Positions 57,577-64,000 of a DNA stretch of 64,000 nucleotides are shown one piece after another. The DNA comes from Morchella semilibera (Eukaryota > Ascomycota > Pezizomycetes > Pezizales > Morchellaceae): contig WBVU01000003.1 of the NCBI GenBank assembly GCA_009192285.1, positions 1,519,973 to 1,583,972 on the forward strand, written 5' to 3'. Under the pieces are notes generated by a model. The model was not told the DNA's origin. It was given only the letters and a program-made list of their open reading frames with translations, and ran no database searches. Both the position numbers and the translations under genes were made by a program. Numbering within the stretch: position 1 is the stretch's first letter; each line of letters opens with the position of its first letter.

Positions 57577-59518
57577 CTACTCCTGCGTGGTCATAAACTT
57601 TTTATACACAGCGTTTTCGGTCTCGTCAACGAAGGGATACTCGAGCTGCACCAGGAACTGCTCGAGTGCTTCGCGCCCGCCGGGGGGTACCTGGATTCCA
57701 GCGAGGACCTTGCCGACGTCTAGTGGGGAGTGTTAGCATACTGTAGGGTAGCAAAGAGATATATGGAGGTAGACTGACCGCCGCCGTAGTTCCGGTAGTG
57801 GAAGAGCGAGATGTTGAATTCGGGCCGGAGGAGCTCAAGGAATTTCGACAGTGCTCCTGGGCGCTCGGGGAATTCTATACAGGGGGGGGGGTGTATGCGT
57901 TAGTTATCTATAACCACGACCCAGCACTTCCCCCTTATATAATAGAGATAATCCTACCAAAGCGGTATATCCGCTCCTCCAACGCCGCCCCGCTCGGCAT
58001 CCGCCCGCCAATGAGGTACCGCCCGTGGCTCTTTGCAAACTCATTGTCGCTGATATCCGCGCCCTCGAATCCCTTCGCCTTGAACGCCGCCAGGATGGCT
58101 GGAATCTCCTTCTCGCGGTCGCCCACGAGAATGGACATGAAGATGCTCCCCCTCTCGCCGTCGCCAAAGCGGTACGAGAACTCGGTGACGGCGCGGGGGA
58201 TAATGCACTGCATCATCTCGTAAAAGACCTTTGGCCGGTCCGGCACAATGACCGAGAGCAGCACCTCGTGCCCCTCTCCCAGCCGCGCACGCTCCGCCAC
58301 GAACCGCAGCCGGTCAAAGTCCATGTTTGCGCCGGAGAGCACGGCGCAGAGCGAGTCCTGCGGGCCGGTGGGCGGGTGCGTTGCGGCGTACTTCTTCATT
58401 CCCGCGACGGCTAGGGCGCCGGCGGGCTCGACGATGGAGCGGGTGTCCTGGAAGACGTCCTTGATTGCTGCGCAGATCTCGTCGGTGGAGACCTCGATGA
58501 CGTCGTCGACGTACTCGCGGCAGAGGCGGAATGTCTCTTCACCAACGACCTTGACGGCGGCACCGTCGGCGAAGAGGCCGACTTCCTTGAGCTCGACGCG
58601 GCGGCCGGCCTTGAGCGATTCGACCATGGCATTTGCGTCGTGGGTCTCGACACCAATGATCTTGATGTGGGGGGCTATTCGCTTGATGTAGTAGCCGATT
58701 CCGGCAATGAGGCCGCCGCCACCGACGCAGCAGAAGACAGCCTTGAGGTCGGCGATATTTGCCTGGCGCGCGATCTCCATGGCAATGGTGCCCTGTCCAG
58801 CGATCACATACGGGTCATCGAAGGGAGGGATGTTGGTGAGGCCATGCTTTGCCTCGAGGCGAGCGCACTCGGCTTTGGCGGCGTCAAAGTCGGCGCCGTG
58901 TAGGACAATCTGGGAGCCGAGGCGGGCAACATTGGCGGTCTTGATGCTGGGGGTGGCGAGTGGCATCACGATGGTCGCCGGGATTCCGAGGTGCTTTGCC
59001 GAGTAGGCGACACCTTGGGCGTGGTTTCCTAGGGTGAGGGGGTAAGTTCGGGTGCTCTCTCACAATTGCGACGCCGGGGGGGGGGGGGGAGGTACCGGCA
59101 GAGCAAGCAATGACACCCTTCCAGCGGTCCTCCAGCGGCATATGCGCCATCTTATTATATGCACCGCGAAGCTTGAAGCTGAATACCGGCTGAAGGTCCT
59201 CACGCTTCATGAGCACCTTGTAGCCCAGCCTGGCCGAGAGATTGACAGCGTGAGTGACCGGCGTTTCCTTGATGACATCGTAGACCCTCGATGTGAGGAT
59301 GAGTCGCATGTACTAGCAATTGTATCCATCATCCACAATCAGCGATATGGAAAGAGAGAAAAATTGTGAGAGGGCGCGAAACGAAAACTACTCACATCCG
59401 GGGCACCATCATCTTGAGTCAGACTAGAGGGAATGGCTGCCCGGGCGACAGGATCCGGCTTGGTGGCATCTGGGACTGCAGAGCTGTACTCTGTGAGACT
59501 TGTACCGGAAGGCTCCAT
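57577..59518 (-). CDS. ilv1: Threonine deaminase (threonine ammonia-lyase), biosynthetic
   Basis: It converts threonine to 2-oxobutanoate and ammonia, the first committed step to isoleucine, in mitochondria. Exons are 59518-59396, 59312-59096, 59028-57958, 57874-57779 and 57719-57577, giving 549 residues. The PLP fold is plain: [40 protein letters not shown] (Lys of SFKLRGA binds PLP), [39 protein letters not shown], and the phosphate loop [19 protein letters not shown] with [11 protein letters not shown]. The C-terminus has two ACT-like regulatory repeats ([35 protein letters not shown] with [20 protein letters not shown]), as in isoleucine-inhibited, valine-activated enzymes. Exon 1 ([11 protein letters not shown]...) is a poorly conserved leader; a mitochondrial signal is not obvious in it, and an in-frame upstream extension exists. 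A run of 13-15 G lies in the intron at 59075-59089. Confidence 0.93.
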
Positions 59519-60655
59519 GATGATGTGAGTGTGGTCTGGTAAGTGGTGGGGGGAAGAGAGGGAGGGAGAGGGAGAGATGATGGTGGGGTTGCGTGCAGGC
59601 AAGAGCTGGGATATTCTGCCCCGCTAAAAAGCTCCACGGCAAAAGCCTCTATGCGCTTGTGCACAATTGTCTGTTTATGAAGCAATGTACTTATATAGTG
59701 CTGGAATTAACCTGCGATATGGAAAGAGGTCTATGCCGGATAAAACGATCCTGAAATGTTTGATGTAGATAAAACCGATGACACAAGTTCTTTTCAACGG
59801 CTGACAGGCAATGAGCTGCAAGATTAGCGAGAGTATCAATCCTCGACGTATAAGGGAAGTCACTCACTTTTTATAAAACTGACTTGTAGAAGAGAGATGC
59901 CTCATATATGTACTCAATTATACCAATATAATGATGGATAATGGGTATGGGCTTCCTAAGTAGCGGTTACTAAGGAGCAGTGAATTGGTTATCCAAAGTG
60001 GATATCGTCTTTACTTTCTGTATATAAAGAAAGAATTATACCAAATAAGGGATTCGCCAGCTTCTTTTCTGGCCAGCATATTCCAGCATATAAGACAGTC
60101 ATATAGCAGTGAACCGGACATGAAGTCCTGGGCGCTTCACCTCGGAAGCAACAACATCGAGCCATATCCCATGAAGCGAGCCTGTGGTGTGTCAGGTAAG
60201 ATGAGGGTAGCCACAGTCAAAGTATGTAAGGTTTGTACATAAGTAAGTACATACTTGTGTAGCTGTTTAGACACGTCCAAAGTCACTGATAGACTGTAGG
60301 CCCGCGAGGGAGAGAATAAATTGGAAGGGAGAGAGGGTTCAACTATGAAGAATACATGTAGTAAGAGAAGTACATCTAAGTACTTGTATACATGTATCTC
60401 TACTTTATGCCCCTACTGTTTAGGACCCACATATACCCAGCCCTACCAAGCCCCCCATACCCGTACCCATATCTACCCACACCCATATCCATATCGATAC
60501 CCAAGGGCGGGGGGTGCCAATGATAATTCTGCCACTCCCCACGCCATGTGACGTCGTCCTCTCCCCATTCCCACCATCACCACCATCCTTCTATACGTAT
60601 ATACGTCCACCACTTGTGTCATAAAATACCAACAATTACAATAACTACAAAAACA
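59519..60655. other. Divergent intergenic region
   Basis: This holds the shared promoters of threonine deaminase (-) and RCF1 (+). TACATGTA sites lie near 60352 and 60389 within AAGTACAT-rich sequence at 60225-60395. Then come CCCATA-type repeats at 60450-60500. No gene is supported. Confidence 0.5.
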
Positions 60656-61371
60656 ATGTCCTCCCGCCCGCTCCCCTCCTCATTCGACGAGTCTCCGTTA
60701 GTAATCCCTCTAGACCTCCCTCCTCAAACGGAAATGGCTAACAACCCCCCCCCCCCCCACGCCTTACCACAGAGACTTCTACGAAGAATCCCGATGGTCA
60801 AAGTTCACACGGCGCTTCAAGGAGGAGCCCCTGATCCCCTTCGGTACCCCCCCCCTCCCCCTCCCACCTCCCTCTATAGGCCACACCACCCACCACTAAC
60901 ACCCACCACCTCCGGGGGTGTGTATAACCCAGGCGCGGCCTTAACCTGCCTGGCGCTTCTGCAAGCCACACGCTCCATCCGCGCCGGCAACAAGGCCGCA
61001 ACCAACAAGTGGTTCCGCGCACGCATCTACGCCCAGGGCTTCACGGTCGCGGCCATGATCGCCGGCTCGGTCTACTACAAGAAGGAGCGCGCCGAGGAGC
61101 GCGCCGTCGACATTGCCGTCGCCGAGAAGAAGTCGGAGGATAAGCGGCAGGCGTGGATCAGGGAGTTGGAGATCAGGGATAGGGAGGATCGGGAGGTATG
61201 TGTTTACCCGGGAGAGAAACTGGTTTGGGGGGATTTGTGTTTGGCTTCTGGTCCCTTTCTGACGATTGCGGAGGGGGATAGATGGCGGAGAAGGCCAAAC
61301 GGTATGCGGAAAGGAAAAGGGCGGCGGTGGCGGCGGCAACGGCGATGGAGGCGGAGAACAAAAAGGAGTAG
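60656..61371 (+). CDS. rcf1: Respiratory supercomplex factor 1 (HIG1 domain)
   Basis: Exons are 60656-60696, 60773-60843, 60933-61195 and 61282-61371, giving 154 residues. Rcf1 sits in the mitochondrial inner membrane and stabilises cytochrome c oxidase in supercomplexes. The start [13 protein letters not shown] matches the family's PLPSSFD opening. Splicing the first intron, which contains a C14 tract, then gives [20 protein letters not shown] and IPFG. The HIG1 domain has helix 1 [19 protein letters not shown], the loop [19 protein letters not shown] with the QRRxxxQ-like RARIYAQ, and helix 2 [12 protein letters not shown]. The charged tail ([18 protein letters not shown]) continues over the last intron as [16 protein letters not shown] and ends ENKKE. 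I chose the acceptor GGATAG because it preserves the family-like helical tail; the alternative GGAG acceptor gives an Arg-rich frame that runs past it. Length is usual for fungi (~150-180). Confidence 0.9.
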
Positions 61372-62370
61372 GGCCAGCCTGATGTGTGGCCTTGAGGTAA
61401 TAAAAGGGTACAGGATTCGATATTGTAATATAAGTATTAACAAACCCACCCCCCGTCCACCCTCCCTACCGTGTGTATAATTTAGGTGTTGTACTTTTAC
61501 CAGGACACATTTGGAACACTCAAAAAGTAGCAATTCGGACCGGCAAGCAAAGCAATGGCCCTTCTTAATATCAATATTGGGGGGTGGAGCAAGCATTCTG
61601 TGCTCGGGGGGTTCACCTTAATATTGGGGTTGACCCAAGTATTTCCTCTCCCTCTACACTTACTCAGTGGCCAACGCAAGATCAATGCTTGTTTAAGGGG
61701 TTTCTTCATAAATATCCAGTGTAAGCTAAAAGGGCAAATCAAGTAACTTAAGAATCAAGGACAGCAGCTTGCGCAAAAAAACAACCGCTCAACCTCGATC
61801 TCAGCTTCAGCCTCATAATCCAGTATCAGGGAGAAAATAAATAAATAAAAACCCCACTCTGGAGGTCATATAATACAAGAAGTGTATAGAAAAAAGAAAA
61901 GAGAAAAAAGATGCCGGCGGTTTTTCTAAAAATGGATGATGAATGATGGATGATGATGTGTGCGAGTCATAACTCATGAAGGTGGGAACTTCGATGCATG
62001 ATGGATATTGCAAAGTAAAACAAGACTGGGGGGAAAAACGACAAAAATGCAACCCAAAACAGAAACGAAAATGGCAAAACGGCTGTCAGTGGCCAGGTAG
62101 CAAAACACAAAACAAAACAAAACAACAGGCGACGGAGGGCCTGAGGTATCAAATAAGCCATCCCACAAAAACCTAACCCGTTCCCTTAAGCAGCAAAAAC
62201 AAACTCGACGCCATCCGCTAATAACAAAATACCCGCGTGGTTCAAACCCAGCAACAACGATAACATGCTGCCCCCCCCCCCCTCCCTGAGGGGTATAACC
62301 CAAAACAATTCATTATTCTCTCGGCGCTTCTCTTTCTACTGCAATACCCTCAGAATATGATCTTCCCATC
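61372..62370. other. Convergent intergenic region, 1 kb
   Basis: This holds the 3' flanks of RCF1 (+) and the acidic protein gene (-). There are AT-rich and A-rich stretches with a C12 run near 62270-62281. No gene is supported. Confidence 0.5.
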
Positions 62371-64000
62371 TTATACATAGCCGTCGATAGTCTGCACTAG
62401 AGGCGTAGGCAGATATATCGGTTTGCCTATCCCATTGGCATCCGGTAGATGTACCTCCTCCATCTCGTCTAAATCATCGTCTTCCTCACTATCTAGATCG
62501 TCATCTTCGTAGTCTTCTCCATCCTCAGTTTCTGTCTGGCCATCGTCATGGCCATCATCCATCTCATTCATCTCCATCTCTATCTCTGTTTCCGTCTCTT
62601 CCCCATCGTAGCTCAGAATTCTCCCCCCAAGGTGAATGTCCGATGCCCGGATCTTGTATTCTAATGCCTTCTTTGCCTCCATGATGAGTTGGTCAACAAT
62701 TATATGACACCCTTTCAAAGAGGCATTCATCTTGGCCGAGTTGTCCAAAAGTTCCTGGTGCTTTGAAAGATCTAGTTTCAACCTCTTTTCATCTGCACAA
62801 TTCTCTTTCCCGATGCTACCCTCTTCTCCGGTCGTATCAGAGCCCTCCTCCTCCTCCTCCTCCTCCTCCTCCTCCTCCTCCTCTTCTTCTTCTTCTTCCT
62901 CTTCCTCTTCCCCTTCCTCTTCCTCTTCCCCATCTTCATATTCGGCATCAAGGTCACTATCATCTTTTACATGATAACCTTCACTATCATCTGGATCCTC
63001 GCTTGAACCTCTCCGCTTCTTCTTCTTCTTGGGTGGTAAGGCTGGGATACGCCCGGAACGCGCTAATCGTCGGTATCTTCTGAGCTCGGCTGTCTGCTTT
63101 TTCAACTGACGCTCGAGTGTTTTGTTGATCGCGAGTAAGGAGGCATTGGAGATTTCCAAATCAAGAACCTAGAAATTGAGATTAGCATTGTAGGAAACAC
63201 CTACACCTTACGCAAGTGGACAAGATCAGTGTATACCTGTCGTTCCTTCCGGGCCTTTGCCGCAGCCTCTTCCCTAGCTGCAATCCTCTCCTTCGCAGTC
63301 ATTATCGGAGGAGGAGCTGTTGCGACTACAGCGGGGGGAGATGATGACCGCCGCGCATACTTCTCGGCTGGAGTTTCCGGCACTTTGGAAGCTTCCTCCT
63401 CTAATAGATCCGCCATATCGATGATCGAACTAATTGACAATGTGCGCCCATGTCGAGCTACTATTCCTTCTAAACTCGTCCGCCGTGAGTGAGATGGTGG
63501 AGATGATCTCTGAAACGGTGAAGTTGGCGCAGCGTTGGTATTAGGCGATGCTGTAGGAGACAATGGCTTCGTATATGGAAAATAGGCTCCATTTGGTGAA
63601 CTTGGAATTGGAGGGGAATGCACAGCCGAACCATTTTCCGATCCTTTTCCTTGTTCGGAGCCCCTACTATATTCCGACGACCCTCGACCAAGTTCTGACC
63701 TGCCAAGTTCCGATCTACCAATTTCCGAACCCCTGCCCTTTTCCGAGCCTCTGGGTTCTAGTACTTCTTCCGTTCCATTTGCATATACAAATTTGACATG
63801 GTTCCGGGTTTCCGGAAATAACGATGGTCCTTGCGACACCATGGACGAGGGACGAGGCCGTGCACCAACGACTGAACCACCACTACCACTACCACCACGT
63901 GAATCTGAGCGCGCCAAAATTGGAAGTGATGGTGAAAGGCTAGGGGGTTCACCCAGTATGCTCATAGGAGAAACACCTGGAACTCGGGGCGAATGCAGTG
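62371..64000 (-). CDS. Acidic coiled-coil/low-complexity protein, C-terminal part (5' end beyond window)
   Basis: Visible exons are 64000-63237 and 63168-62371. The frame stays open upstream of the ATG at 63963-63965 (…SPRVPGVSP-M), so the true start is probably outside the window. The visible protein is ~520 residues. It begins Ser/Pro/Gly-rich with repeated GSE/RSELGR units (about 63660-63760), then TAKERIAAREEAAAKARKER. Across the intron it continues into a conserved-looking coiled coil VLDLEISNASLLAINKTLER and QLKKQTAELRRYRRLARSGR. A basic patch PPKKKKKRRG (probable NLS) precedes a poly-Glu tract of ~29 Glu/Gly residues encoded by GAG/GAA repeats. After a helical segment (KRLKLDLSKHQELLDNSAKM, CHIIVDQLIMEAKKALEYKI) comes a second acidic region and the end at 62371. 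The NASLLAINKTLE block looks like a conserved fungal family, but I cannot name it. A nuclear location is inferred. Confidence 0.75.
62845..62932. repeat. Trinucleotide repeat (CTC)n/(TTC)n coding poly-Glu
   Basis: On the plus strand a CTC array (about 62845-62882) passes into TTC and CTC/TTC mixtures to about 62932. On the coding (minus) strand it encodes a nearly pure Glu tract with a few Gly. The array is long enough to vary in length between strains. Confidence 0.85.

Noticed and set aside
1-64000. tRNA, rRNA, CRISPR or a biosynthetic gene cluster
   Set aside because: I looked for tRNA B-box patterns (GGTTCRANNCC) and clustered pathway genes. A few GGTTCAA matches lacked the rest of a tRNA, and the genes are functionally mixed housekeeping genes.

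Overview
The window is nuclear DNA of a filamentous ascomycete (Pezizomycotina). The genes have many short introns, mostly 50-75 bp, with GT..AG ends and CTAAY/CTGAC-like branch sites. They also encode lineage-typical proteins: an FBXO31-like fungal F-box protein, an Sip1-type GH36 enzyme, a class II DAHP synthase, Rcf1 and a Ppc89/Cep57 spindle pole protein. The class cannot be fixed from sequence alone; Pezizomycetes is only a guess. There are no operons, tRNAs, rRNAs or CRISPR arrays that I can see.

Layout, left to right: a kelch protein cut by the left edge (-); a small single-pass membrane protein (+); a ~1,960-residue coiled-coil protein with a winged-helix-like N-terminus (-, one apparent frameshift); an F-box protein (+); translin-associated factor X (-); a low-complexity Ser/Ala/Pro protein (+); a Ppc89/Cep57-like spindle pole body protein (+) followed by a CENP-U/Ame1-like inner kinetochore protein (+); a secreted FAD-linked oxidase (-); class II DAHP synthase (-); a HYPK-like NatA partner (+); MSH6 (-); a GH36 raffinose-synthase/Sip1-like enzyme (+); an ER FKBP (+); a kelch membrane protein (+); a USP3-like deubiquitinase (+, one apparent frameshift); a small putative mitochondrial protein (-); threonine deaminase (-); Rcf1 (+); and an acidic coiled-coil protein cut by the right edge (-). 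Gene bodies were rebuilt by splicing so that reading frame and family conservation agree. Summed exon lengths were checked for divisibility by three.

Functionally this is mostly housekeeping. It covers chromosome segregation (spindle pole, kinetochore), DNA repair (MSH6), amino-acid synthesis (DAHP synthase for aromatics, threonine deaminase for isoleucine), respiration (Rcf1), protein folding and N-terminal acetylation (FKBP, HYPK), and ubiquitin handling (F-box, USP). There is no sign of a biosynthetic cluster or a coordinated accessory system.

The most interesting signals are structural. (1) The CENP-U-like gene carries a duplicated motif-plus-intron module at its N-terminus. (2) Three genes use internal microexons of 13, 18 and 21 nt; the 21-nt one encodes the metal-binding loop of DAHP synthase. 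(3) The palindrome TACATGTA is strongly over-represented, almost entirely in non-coding DNA. (4) Several short TIR/hairpin elements sit between genes, including a TA-flanked pogo-like MITE. (5) Two long genes are each broken by a single-base homopolymer indel.
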